DNA from: JBCBKU01 sp038521345
Lineage (GTDB): Bacteria > Pseudomonadota > Alphaproteobacteria > Rhodobacterales > Rhodobacteraceae
Assembly: GCA_038521345.1 (NCBI GenBank)
Contig: JBCBKU010000013.1
Location: forward strand, 1 to 64,000
Direction of reading: 5' to 3'
Length of the DNA: 64,000 nt
Within the stretch, counting starts at the first letter, position 1; every line of letters begins with the position of its first letter. A model generated the notes under the pieces. It was given only the letters and a program-made list of their open reading frames with translations. It was not told the DNA's origin and made no database searches. Positions 52,552-60,738 of this stretch are shown piece after piece. Made by a program: the position numbers and the translations under genes.

Positions 52552-53709
52552 CTACCGCGCAGCCTCGAGGATCGAGCAGTAATTGGCCACAGCCGAGCCA
52601 CCCATGTTGAAGACAGCCCCGAGCGCAGCGCCCTCTTTCTGCATTTCGCCTGCATTGCCTGTGACCTGACGCGCCGCCATGACATGCATGGAGACACCCG
52701 TAGCCCCCACCGGATGCCCCTTGGCCTTTAGCCCGCCCGAAAGGTTCACGGGCAGCCGCCCGTCGGGCCCTGCCGCACCGTCTGCCACGACCCGCGCGCC
52801 TTGACCGGGCTCGGCAAGGCCCAGCGCCTCGTAGATCATCAACTCTGCGATGGTGAAACAGTCATGCACCTCGGCAAAGTCCAGATCGTCGAGCCCAATC
52901 CCAGCCGCCTCGTATGCCCCGCAGATTGCCCGCCCGGCACCTTCCAGCGCGGTCTTGGATTTGCGCGACATGGGCAGATAATCGTTCACATGGACCGCCG
53001 CCCGGAATGCGACAGACCTGTCGAATTCGCCCTCCATATCGTCGGCGACCATCACCATCGCGGCCGCCCCATCGGTGATCAGCGAGCAGTCGGTCAGCCG
53101 AAGCGGCGCAGCAACCAGGGGGTTCTTCTCGGAGACTGTGTTGCAGAACGTGAAACCAACGTCCTTCTGCATCTGCGCCAGCGGGTTCTTCAGCGCGTTC
53201 CGGTGGTTCTTGGCCGCGATCTGCGCAAGCGCTTCGGATTGATCACCGTGGGCCTGAAAATAGGCCGCCGCGTATTGCCCAAAGATCTGCGGAAAGTTTA
53301 GGCCGCCTTCCTCTGCCTGATAGGACGCGCCGCCAAGGGCCGCGGCGACCCCCTTGGTGTCAAGTTCGGTCATCTTCTCGGCGCCCAGAACCAGCGCGAC
53401 CCGGACCCGGCCCGATCGAATGGCATCCCGCGCGGCATAGACCGCCGCCGAGCCACTGGCGCATGCGTTCTCGACACGCGTCGCCGGCGTCCAGCGCAGC
53501 GCATCATCCATGTTCAGAATCAAGGAGGAAGCGAATGCGTCGGGCACCATGCCGTTGTTAAAATGCCCAAGCCAGATCGCATCGACATCCGAGGCGCTCA
53601 GCCCGGCGTGGGCAAGCGCCTCGCGCGCAGCCTCCGCGATCAGCGCTTCGATCCCCTCTTCGCGGCGACCGAACGCCGTGTGACCCCAGCCGACTATCCG
53701 CGCGTCCAT
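52552..53709 (-). CDS. thiolase of the SCP-x type (acetyl-CoA acetyltransferase family)
   Basis: A 385-residue thiolase-fold protein. The nucleophilic Cys is in VENACASGS near residue 88, the late active-site motifs are AEVHDCFT (near 293) and LKAKGHPVGATG (near 340), as in SCP-x thiolases. It would cleave or form a 3-ketoacyl-CoA. GGGAGGTGATA fixes the ATG at 53709. It starts 10 bases after the carnitine dehydrogenase fusion gene and is convergent with ccoS, 17 bases apart. With that neighbour it may process a carnitine-derived CoA ester. Confidence 0.8.
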   Translation of the reverse strand: MDARIVGWGHTAFGRREEGIEALIAEAAREALAHAGLSASDVDAIWLGHFNNGMVPDAFASSLILNMDDALRWTPATRVENACASGSAAVYAARDAIRSGRVRVALVLGAEKMTELDTKGVAAALGGASYQAEEGGLNFPQIFGQYAAAYFQAHGDQSEALAQIAAKNHRNALKNPLAQMQKDVGFTFCNTVSEKNPLVAAPLRLTDCSLITDGAAAMVMVADDMEGEFDRSVAFRAAVHVNDYLPMSRKSKTALEGAGRAICGAYEAAGIGLDDLDFAEVHDCFTIAELMIYEALGLAEPGQGARVVADGAAGPDGRLPVNLSGGLKAKGHPVGATGVSMHVMAARQVTGNAGEMQKEGAALGAVFNMGGSAVANYCSILEAAR

Positions 53710-53719
53710 TATCACCTCC

Positions 53720-55123
53720 CTAGGTTTCATGTGCCGCCGCGAGCGCGGCAATGCGCCTCGCGACGATGTCCCGCGGCGGGCACGAGCGGCGAGTCTCAAG
53801 GCTCACATGCACCAGCAACTGGTCACAGGTGGCCAGAACCGTTCCGTCCGATATCCGTCGCATTTCATGCGCAAGACCGAGTTTCTTTCCATCGCCCGTC
53901 GCCACGCGGGTCAGAACCTCAATCCGATCACCGGCATGGGTTTCGGCGCGAAAGGCCGTCTTGGTCTCTACCGTAAAGTAACTGAACGATTGTTCAATAT
54001 AACTCTGCCCCGCGCCCACGTGCTCGAGGACCGCATCGGCGGCATCGGAAAAGACTTGGCCGTACCTGCTCTCGTTCATGTGGCCGTTCTGATCTGTCCA
54101 GTCGATGGGCACGACGCGTCGTGCGGTGCAGAGCGGTGTTTCGTCCCGAAGCGGTTCGCGCATAGTCGCCTCGTGTTCGGCAAGGCCATGACCAGCCGCC
54201 GCCTTGCGAGCCTTCAGAGCCCGCAACAGAGCGACAAGGTTGTCGTCCCGCAGTTGTTCCAGTTCGGGAATCGACCGGTCGCCGGATTGGGCATCCGATT
54301 GCGACGCGATGCGTGCAATCAGCTCTGCATCCAAATCGGGCACATCCATGAGCTTGGTCCAAGGCCAGGCCAGGGCCGGTCCGAACTGCGCAAGAAAGTG
54401 CGCCATCCCGCCCTCACCGCCCGCGATGCGATAGGTTTCGAACAAGCCCATCTGCGCCCAGCGCAAGCCAAACCCAAGCCGGATCGCGTCATCGATCTCG
54501 GCGGTCGTGGCGATGCCATCCTTCACCAGCCAAAGCGACTCGCGCCAAACAGCTTCGAGCAACCGGTCCGCAATATGTGCATCTATCTCGGCCCGAACGT
54601 GCAACGGCGCCATTCCGACCCCTGCAAGGACCTCCTCGGCGCGCTCCACCATCTCTGGCGGGTTCGCGGGCGATGCCACAACCTCAACCAGGGGAAGCAG
54701 ATATACCGGATTGAATGGATGGGCGACGAGGATTTGTGCTGGCCGCGTGGCGCAGGATTGCAGAGCACTTGGCGTGAAACCCGAAGTGGACGAGGCAAGG
54801 ATCGCATCCGGATCGCAATGCGCCTGCACCGTCTGGTAGACCTTCATTTTCAACTCGATCCGTTCGGGAACGCTTTCCTGCACCCAATCTGCCCCCGCCA
54901 CAGCCTCGGACAGCGTTTGGGCAAAGGTCAGGCGCCCTTCGTCGGGCAGCCCCGTATCATAGATCATCGGCAGCGCGCGCCGCGCGGCGTCAATCACACG
55001 CATCAAACGCTGATCTGCCCCGTCCTGAGGATCAAAGACCACGACATCCCAGCCCATGAGGAGGAAGCGCGCGGCCCATCCAGCTCCGATTACTCCACAT
55101 CCAAGGATTGCCGCCTTCATCAT
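53720..55123 (-). CDS. lcdH: L-carnitine dehydrogenase fused to betainyl-CoA thioesterase-like domain
   Basis: A 467-residue fusion. Residues 1-310 are a 3-hydroxyacyl-CoA-dehydrogenase-like enzyme (Rossmann GCGVIGAGWAARF at 8-20, catalytic His in AHPFNPVYLLPLVEV near 147) of the carnitine 3-dehydrogenase type; residues about 330-460 form a hotdog thioesterase (RVVPIDWTDQNGHMNESRYG). In carnitine catabolism these activities make 3-dehydrocarnitine and release glycine betaine. The usual cleavage enzyme CdhC is not in the window. Tandem ATGs at 55123 and 55120 follow GGGAGGCAGAAC; the first is preferred. Confidence 0.8.
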   Translation of the reverse strand: MMKAAILGCGVIGAGWAARFLLMGWDVVVFDPQDGADQRLMRVIDAARRALPMIYDTGLPDEGRLTFAQTLSEAVAGADWVQESVPERIELKMKVYQTVQAHCDPDAILASSTSGFTPSALQSCATRPAQILVAHPFNPVYLLPLVEVVASPANPPEMVERAEEVLAGVGMAPLHVRAEIDAHIADRLLEAVWRESLWLVKDGIATTAEIDDAIRLGFGLRWAQMGLFETYRIAGGEGGMAHFLAQFGPALAWPWTKLMDVPDLDAELIARIASQSDAQSGDRSIPELEQLRDDNLVALLRALKARKAAAGHGLAEHEATMREPLRDETPLCTARRVVPIDWTDQNGHMNESRYGQVFSDAADAVLEHVGAGQSYIEQSFSYFTVETKTAFRAETHAGDRIEVLTRVATGDGKKLGLAHEMRRISDGTVLATCDQLLVHVSLETRRSCPPRDIVARRIAALAAAHET

Positions 55124-55670
55124 GTTCTGCCTCCCGTTACGACGAGGCAGGGGATCACCGTCCGGCACTCGAGACAAGCGCGTTAACGACAATAGGGGCC
55201 GTGGGACGACAACGGTTCCGCGCGGATCAACAATGTCGGAGCGGCTCGGTTCACGGATTCGGGATAGAGCGTTTCGCGTTGTGCGCTCATCACCTTAAGC
55301 GTCATTAATTCCACGTAAGAACAACTTATGATTGAGTATTGCATGTTGCGGCTTGGGGGACAGTATAGGTGATTGCGAACCTTCGTTTCCGAATCGGGAT
55401 CATTCGATACTTTTTTTCGCCATAATCCTTAATCGGGCGTGACAGGGTTCAATGCGCCATGGGAAATTTTCTGATGATCACGGCGACCCTACTAGGGTAA
55501 ATGCTCTCTGCGGCCGGTGATGGTCGGGCCATTAGCTCGACGGGTGGGCAGACGGCGTAACGAGTAATGCGGGTGTGGAGTACGCTCCGCCGCATCGCCT
55601 GAGAACGACGGAGGCGTTTGCTTCGCACGTTCTAGGGAGGTGCAGCCCAAAAAGTAAAAGGTCGAAGGTA
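55124..55670. other. AT-richer intergenic region, promoters expected
   Basis: About 545 bases separate the divergent carnitine operon and the Hint-like gene. I find no gene, only AT-richer stretches (around 55300-55350 and 55405-55435, including a run of seven T) that look promoter-like, and an odd palindrome ACCCTA-C-TAGGGT at 55486-55498. Several short open frames here lack ribosome sites and have no recognisable protein character. Confidence 0.45.
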
Positions 55671-56198
55671 GTGGACATAGTTCAGTCAGTACAAGCTGCG
55701 CTTGCACGAGCCGAGGCAGCCGAAGACCGTACGCAGGCAGATGCACATCCCGAAGCTTCGCATGATGCAGACCCGGCCGTGCGGATCGTGGGAATTCACG
55801 CCAATGTCCGGGTCTCGACATCGTTCGGTGACGTCCCGGCACAATTGCTCCGGCCACGCGACATGCTGCGCACTCGCGACGGGAACTTTGCGACCATCCG
55901 CCGGATCGAGAAAGTGGGACTCGACGAGGACTACCTGAATTACCATCCCGAGGCTCAGCCGGTATTGGTCCGTGCCGGGGCCTTTGGTCAGGATTGTCCG
56001 CGGCAGGACGCCCTGTTCGCGCCCGGCCAGTTGCTGCAGACCGAAGCGCGCCGTTTCGGAACGGAATTTCGCTGCGCCGCCGAACTCTCGGGACATCCCA
56101 AGGTCATGCGCAGCCCAACCGCGCCAATCATCTACTACGTGATCGATTGCGGTCGCCCTGCAACCATTTTGGCGGAGCGGGTCTGGACCCAGATCTGA
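55671..56198 (+). CDS. Hint-domain-like protein lacking the catalytic cysteine
   Basis: A protein of about 175 residues whose second half resembles the Hint (hedgehog/intein) domains common in roseobacters: VPAQLLRPRDMLRTRDGNFATIRRIEKV, then PVLVRAGAFGQDCPRQDALFAPGQLL. In a working Hint domain the fold begins with a Cys (CFTPGT-type); here that position reads GIHANVRVST, so self-cleavage is not expected. The start is uncertain: GTG at 55671 has AAAAGG nine bases upstream and is preferred; GTG at 55575 would add 32 residues. Function unknown; it stands alone, convergent with the GGDEF gene. Confidence 0.6.
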   Translation: MDIVQSVQAALARAEAAEDRTQADAHPEASHDADPAVRIVGIHANVRVSTSFGDVPAQLLRPRDMLRTRDGNFATIRRIEKVGLDEDYLNYHPEAQPVLVRAGAFGQDCPRQDALFAPGQLLQTEARRFGTEFRCAAELSGHPKVMRSPTAPIIYYVIDCGRPATILAERVWTQI

Positions 56199-56296
56199 GC
56201 CGCTAAGCTGACCGCGCGGCCAGGTGGGAACCGATGGTGGCCGCGCGGATCCTCAGCTGGCAGCCAAAGCGGAGCTGGCAATCATTCTGCTGGAGG

Positions 56297-57328
56297 TCAC
56301 CGTGCATCCAAGTCAGGACGTGGAACGATCTCGTACCCTCCGTCCGCATGGGCAAGAGTAACACGCCCGCGTCCGCCGTTCTTTGACGCATAAAGCGCAC
56401 GATCGGCGGCCTCCAGTACCGCGTCCGGCTCATCGTTGGCGTAGTCCGAGCTGATCGCCACACCAATGCTGCCGGAAATCCGGCAGACTTGATCCTGAAA
56501 CGGGATCGGTTCTTCCAGCCGGGCAATGACCCGGTTCCCGACCGCCGCCAGTCTTTCACGATCCGATATCCGGTCCAGGACGACAACAAACTCATCGCCA
56601 CCAAGGCGCCCGACCCCGTCGGTGTCCCGGGTCTCCTCGATCAGAATTCTCGCGACCCTCTGAAGAACGTGGTCGCCTGCCGCATGGCCCATCGTGTCGT
56701 TCACTGCCTTGAAGTAGTCGAGATCGACGATCATCAGTGCGTATGCTTTCGACCGGGCCCGGGCGCCCAGGATGGCATTTTCGATCCCGCGCCGGTTCAT
56801 CACCCCAGTGAGCGTGTCGGAAAAAGCCTGAGTTTCAGCGGCATTCTTGGCCGTGTCCAATCGCTCGCTGAGATCACGCCACGCGTCCATGGCGCCGCGA
56901 TTGGCCTCGACGAGGTAAAGCATTTCGATCGTGAGATCCGTTGCCGAAAAGTCCGCGGCCGTTAACGGATAGACCCGCAGCGCTTCAACGATGCTGATCC
57001 CGAAAGAGACGTTGATCAGATGCCCATTGCAACCGTCGGACACAACGAGGCCTTTCAGGTGGATCTGCGGATTGTCCTCAAGCTCGAGCCGCAAATGCCG
57101 TTCGCCCCGACTGACCAGATCGGCGAGCGACGTATAGGCCATCGGGCGACGGACACGGAACGCTGCCTCAAGCTTGCGCCCGACATAGCTGCGCGGCGCC
57201 GACATCTTGGCGATGGTCGGACCCACATGCCGGATTACGCCATCCGCTCCGACGCTGAGATGCATGGGCATCAACGTATCAAGAGCCGCCTCGGGCAGCG
57301 AACAGATCGGAAGACTGGGGGCGTTCAC
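56297..57328 (-). CDS. diguanylate cyclase with H-NOX-associated (HNOBA-like) sensor domain
   Basis: A 343-residue protein. The N-terminal half (about 1-150) is an HNOBA/PAS-like domain (LPICSLPEAALDTLMPMHLSVGADG..., LISV region at 100-115), followed by a short coiled coil (about 135-165) and a GGDEF domain with an intact GGDEF active site near 245 and an RDTD inhibitory (I-site) motif five residues before it. It should make c-di-GMP with product inhibition. The start is GTG at 57328, overlapping the H-NOX stop; HNOBA domains are partners of H-NOX, so the two proteins probably form one sensor. Confidence 0.8.
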   Translation of the reverse strand: MNAPSLPICSLPEAALDTLMPMHLSVGADGVIRHVGPTIAKMSAPRSYVGRKLEAAFRVRRPMAYTSLADLVSRGERHLRLELEDNPQIHLKGLVVSDGCNGHLINVSFGISIVEALRVYPLTAADFSATDLTIEMLYLVEANRGAMDAWRDLSERLDTAKNAAETQAFSDTLTGVMNRRGIENAILGARARSKAYALMIVDLDYFKAVNDTMGHAAGDHVLQRVARILIEETRDTDGVGRLGGDEFVVVLDRISDRERLAAVGNRVIARLEEPIPFQDQVCRISGSIGVAISSDYANDEPDAVLEAADRALYASKNGGRGRVTLAHADGGYEIVPRPDLDAR

Positions 57329-57924
57329 GAGACCACTACTCCGCCAAGGTCAAAATCGCGCCCTTCCGCAAAGCGTTCTTCCGCGACGGTAATCTCGATA
57401 TGCACGTCCCCGACCTCTCCCTGAGAATCTTCGACGAGTTCGATCAGCGCCAACGCGCCGTATTCATCCGCCATCGCACGCAAGAGGCCCATGATGACAC
57501 GGTCGAACCCCGCAGGGGCAGTCTGGCAAACCAATCGGAACGGATCGCCGTCGCCTCCCGAAAGTTCCATGACCGGCAAGACGAGGTCCGGAACGGCAAG
57601 GCGCATCCGATCCCGAAGATCATTCAGCGAATGCAGAAAATCGATGAAGTCGATCCCGCCAAAACGTAGCAACCGGCGCACGGCAGAGATGTTCGGCGAC
57701 GATACCAGATGAGTTCCGAGGTCTTCCAAAAGGACCTCGGTCGGTTTGTCCAACAGCGTCGAGGCTGCATCAATGACGCGGTAGGCAACGTCGTCGTCAT
57801 AGACGAACATCGGCTCGAACCGCGGTTGGGGAAGCTGTGCTTCCCGCGCGACGGCGCCCCAGAGCTCTTCACCGTACCTTCGGCGCAAGAACGCCTCGAT
57901 CGAACTGTTCACGAGACCGTGCAC
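57325..57924 (-). CDS. H-NOX family protein lacking the haem-ligand histidine
   Basis: A 199-residue H-NOX (HNOB) domain protein: MHGLVNSSIEAFLRRRYG at the start, LLEDLGTHLV and LLRFGG in the middle, and the GLLRAMADEYG helix late. Compared with guanylate cyclase beta (LDALHDHL) the proximal-His position reads LNDLRDRM, i.e. Arg104, and the YxSxR haem-propionate motif is CQTAP (133-137). Both haem signatures are therefore gone, and NO/O2 sensing through haem is unlikely. The start is GTG at 57924 after GGAGGGGAGTTC. It is coupled to the diguanylate cyclase gene. Confidence 0.8.
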   Translation of the reverse strand: MHGLVNSSIEAFLRRRYGEELWGAVAREAQLPQPRFEPMFVYDDDVAYRVIDAASTLLDKPTEVLLEDLGTHLVSSPNISAVRRLLRFGGIDFIDFLHSLNDLRDRMRLAVPDLVLPVMELSGGDGDPFRLVCQTAPAGFDRVIMGLLRAMADEYGALALIELVEDSQGEVGDVHIEITVAEERFAEGRDFDLGGVVVS

Positions 57925-58001
57925 GAACTCCCCTCCGTCGTCCCGCGGTGACCTTAGGGCGCAGCGTTTAACAAATGCCAAACCGTCAGGTGCAACGGGG
58001 A

Positions 58002-59558
58002 TCAGAAATCGGTGGGAGCGCCGCCTTCTGCCTTTCTGCGAGCCACGAAAGCGGCCAGTTCTTCGCGAATACCAGAGTCCATCGGGGGTTCCTCGAAATC
58101 CGCGAGGATTCCTTTGAAGACGTGATGCGCGCGTTCGGCGGTCCAAGTCTCGCCAGCCAGGGCCCAGCCTTCATAGTTCCGCCAGTCCGAAACGAAGGGT
58201 TGATGGAAGGCGGTCGTGTACCGGTCCTGCGTGTGTTGCAGGCCGAAGAAGTGCCCCGTTTCGCCGACTTCCCGGATGGCTTCCACCGCCAGATCGTCCT
58301 CGGCGGTCGATACGAGGGCAGGTTCGAAATAGCGCTGGATCATCTGCAGTACTTCGCAATCCATGACGAACTTCTCTGGGCTCGCAATCAGCCCGCCTTC
58401 AAGCCAGCCAGCCGCGTGATACACCATGTTGGTCCTTGACTGGACCGCGGCCCAAAGCGAATTCGACGTCTCCCACATCGCCTGACCGTCCGGCACGTTG
58501 GCCGCGCAGACGCCCGACGAGCGAAGCGGCAGGCCATAAAACCGCGCCATTTGGCCGGTCATCTGAGTTGCGCGCATGTATTCCGGCGTGCCGAACGCAG
58601 GCGCGCCCGACTTCATGTCGACGTTCGACGTAAAGGTCCCGATCACGCATGGCGCACCCGGCGTCACCCATTGGAAAAGCGCGATGGCCGACAGCGCCTC
58701 TGCCAGCGACTGCGCCACAGCGCCGGCCATGGTCACAGGCGCCATCGCACCGGCCAGAGTAAAGGGTGTCACGACCACGGCTTGTCCCCGGCGGACACAG
58801 CGCAAGCATCCGTCGATCATGGGATGGTCGTGCTTGAGCGGCGAGGTCGAGTTGATGTTCGTATACATGTGCGGGCGGCTCTGGAACATCGCTTCGTCCA
58901 AGCCCCCGGCTATGCGCACCATCTCCATCACGTCTTCGATCCGCTCTTTGCCGAGCGAATAGGCATGCATAACCTTGTCCGTAAGCGTCAGCTTGTCGAA
59001 CAAAACATCCAGATGCCTGACACTGGCGTGCAGGTCCACCGGTTCGACAGGATAACCCCCAGCGAAGTGAATACAGTTGAAGTACTGGGTCAGCTTCAGA
59101 AGGTTTCGGCACTGTTGCCGCGTACCGGCAACCTTGCCGGTTTCCAGATCCCAGTAATTCGGCGGCGACGACACGTTCCCGAACACTAGCGATCCACCTC
59201 CGATGGTGAGTTCGCGTGCCGGGTTGCGCGGCGAGATCGTGAATGAGGCCGGCGCGCGGGCAAGCATCTCCATCACCCAATCCCGCCCCATCCGAACGTT
59301 CTGACCTTCGACCGTCACACCGATCTGGCGGAAAAGCTCCAACGCCTCGTCGTTCAGAAACTCGATTCCGATCTCTTCGAGGATGCGCATCGCCGCATCA
59401 TGGATCGCATGCACACCCTCTTCGGTCAGCGGTTCGATGGGGCGATCGGTGTTGAACGGTACCCGCCACTCGCTTTGGTGGATGGCGGCGCTGCCTCTGC
59501 GCGAAACGCCCCCGGCCCGCCCCCCGGATCGCTTCCGTCTCACTTCCCGTTCGGCCAT
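58002..59558 (-). CDS. non-pyrrolysine MttB-family methyltransferase
   Basis: A 518-residue member of the trimethylamine methyltransferase (MttB) superfamily, recognisable from RPIEPLTEEGVHAIHDAAMRILEEIGIE near the start and the GTFTSNVDMKSGAPAFGTPE region. The frame is uninterrupted by TAG, so it lacks pyrrolysine and belongs to the MtgB-like group that demethylates glycine betaine, carnitine-type or similar quaternary amines to a corrinoid protein. No corrinoid protein or MtgA-type partner is in the window. GGAGGACGCC precedes the ATG. It lies 78 bases upstream of the H-NOX gene on the same strand. Confidence 0.82.
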   Translation of the reverse strand: MAEREVRRKRSGGRAGGVSRRGSAAIHQSEWRVPFNTDRPIEPLTEEGVHAIHDAAMRILEEIGIEFLNDEALELFRQIGVTVEGQNVRMGRDWVMEMLARAPASFTISPRNPARELTIGGGSLVFGNVSSPPNYWDLETGKVAGTRQQCRNLLKLTQYFNCIHFAGGYPVEPVDLHASVRHLDVLFDKLTLTDKVMHAYSLGKERIEDVMEMVRIAGGLDEAMFQSRPHMYTNINSTSPLKHDHPMIDGCLRCVRRGQAVVVTPFTLAGAMAPVTMAGAVAQSLAEALSAIALFQWVTPGAPCVIGTFTSNVDMKSGAPAFGTPEYMRATQMTGQMARFYGLPLRSSGVCAANVPDGQAMWETSNSLWAAVQSRTNMVYHAAGWLEGGLIASPEKFVMDCEVLQMIQRYFEPALVSTAEDDLAVEAIREVGETGHFFGLQHTQDRYTTAFHQPFVSDWRNYEGWALAGETWTAERAHHVFKGILADFEEPPMDSGIREELAAFVARRKAEGGAPTDF

Positions 59559-59621
59559 GGCGTCCTCCGTCCTCTGACGGGCAGCATGGCCTGTCCGATC
59601 CTATCCGTCCCGGTCCGGAAC

Positions 59622-59643
59622 CGACGCTTGGGCGTCGTTTTTT
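59622..59643 (+). terminator. intrinsic-terminator-like hairpin with T-run
   Basis: CGACGC, a four-base loop, GCGTCG and six T read on the plus strand between the HAD and MttB genes. Both genes run on the minus strand, where the hairpin is preceded by A6 but not followed by a T-run. It would stop an antisense plus-strand transcript, or act as a weak bidirectional terminator behind the HAD gene. Confidence 0.4.
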
Positions 59644-59644
59644 C

Positions 59645-60355
59645 TCAGCGGCCGGCGGCTTCACCTTGCAGCCATCCCGGCAGGTCCGCGATGCTTGGCA
59701 ACACGGCATCTGCCAAAGGCGCGAGATCGGCGCGCACGGCAAGACCAGTGAGGACACCGATTGTACGAAACCGCGCGCCCCGGCCGGCCAAGAGGTCGTG
59801 TCGGCTGTCTCCGACCATCACGCAGTCATCCGGCGCCATTTTGGTGGCGCGGGCAAACGCGGCGCATTGGCCGGGTTGCGGCTTGGCACCGAAGCCGCTG
59901 TCATGGCCGGCGATGAATGCAAAGCGGTCAAGGATGCCGGCTGCAGCAAGGTGCGCACGGGCGGGCTCTTCCGCGTCATTCGTGGCGACACCCAGAACCA
60001 AACCCATGTCAGCCAGGCGGTCGAGCAGAGGGGCAAGTGGGGCCGCCGGGGCCATCGGCGCGTCGATTGTGCTTTCGACCAGGCGCGCGATCAAGGACGA
60101 CCGCAGGAACCGCCCGTCCAGATAAGGCATGAGCAAGTCAGCGACTTCATCTGGCGTGCCAGCAATGGCCGGACTGCTCGGACGGAACCCTCTTTCGGCC
60201 GTATCGAACCCAATGGCATCGGCCATTGCATCGCCGAGGTCAACATCGCCCGCCGCGAGTTCCTCGAGCATGTCCTCGGCCCAGCCCGCCCAGCTTTCCT
60301 GAAAGTTGAATAGCGTCCCATCCTTGTCGAACAGAATTCCCCGGATTGCCGTCAC
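59645..60355 (-). CDS. HAD-family phosphatase, phosphoglycolate-phosphatase-like
   Basis: A 236-residue HAD hydrolase. Motif I is FDKDGTLF (about residues 8-15; the second acid of the usual DxDG is preceded by Lys), motif II is GVATND (near 115), and motif IV MVGDSRHDLLAG (near 185). A helical cap lies between about 20 and 85. It is similar to phosphoglycolate phosphatases, but the substrate cannot be set. Start: GTG at 60355 with AAGG upstream. It follows the DUF3572 gene by 10 bases. Confidence 0.78.
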   Translation of the reverse strand: MTAIRGILFDKDGTLFNFQESWAGWAEDMLEELAAGDVDLGDAMADAIGFDTAERGFRPSSPAIAGTPDEVADLLMPYLDGRFLRSSLIARLVESTIDAPMAPAAPLAPLLDRLADMGLVLGVATNDAEEPARAHLAAAGILDRFAFIAGHDSGFGAKPQPGQCAAFARATKMAPDDCVMVGDSRHDLLAGRGARFRTIGVLTGLAVRADLAPLADAVLPSIADLPGWLQGEAAGR

Positions 60356-60365
60356 GCGCGCCACC

Positions 60366-60644
60366 TTAGGTCCAATGTACGTTCTCGCCGCCAGGCAAGG
60401 CGGCACGCGCGCGCAGCGGCTGCTCGAGCCCGCGCCCGGACGCCTCGCAAAATCCGGTGACCCAGGCATCATCCATCAGAATGAAATCGAGCACAGATCC
60501 AAGAAACTCCGCGTCGCCCGCCCGTGTACGCAGATCATCAGGCGAAACACCCGTGGCGCCCATGAACGTGCCCAGTATTTCTTGATCCGCCGCGATCCAC
60601 GCCAAGGCCTCAGCCGCCAGCGTCTCGGCTGTTCTCCGCTCCAT
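60366..60644 (-). CDS. DUF3572 family protein
   Basis: A 92-residue helical protein matching DUF3572 (TAETLAAEALAWIAADQEILGTFMGATG, then FLGSVLDFILMDDAWVTGF). Its function is unknown. In alphaproteobacteria it sits beside pleD, as here, where it is divergent from that gene. The start at 60644 follows GGAGCGCCGGGAG. The HAD gene follows directly. Confidence 0.78.
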   Translation of the reverse strand: MERRTAETLAAEALAWIAADQEILGTFMGATGVSPDDLRTRAGDAEFLGSVLDFILMDDAWVTGFCEASGRGLEQPLRARAALPGGENVHWT

Positions 60645-60738
60645 CTCCCGGCGCTCCTTCGGTCGGCAAGGCTTTCTTAAGCATTCTCCGAAATAGCTCG
60701 GGGCGCCAGTTACAATTCGAATAAAAGGGAGAACGTTC

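Noticed and set aside
51080..55186. Long frames opposite ccoI (51080-52474) and opposite the carnitine dehydrogenase fusion (53729-55186)
   Set aside because: Both mirror well-supported genes; their predicted proteins are low in hydrophobic core residues and match no family.
55486..55498. The odd palindrome ACCCTA-C-TAGGGT
   Set aside because: A single 13-base dyad with no second copy, no nearby regulator and no T-run; chance is sufficient.
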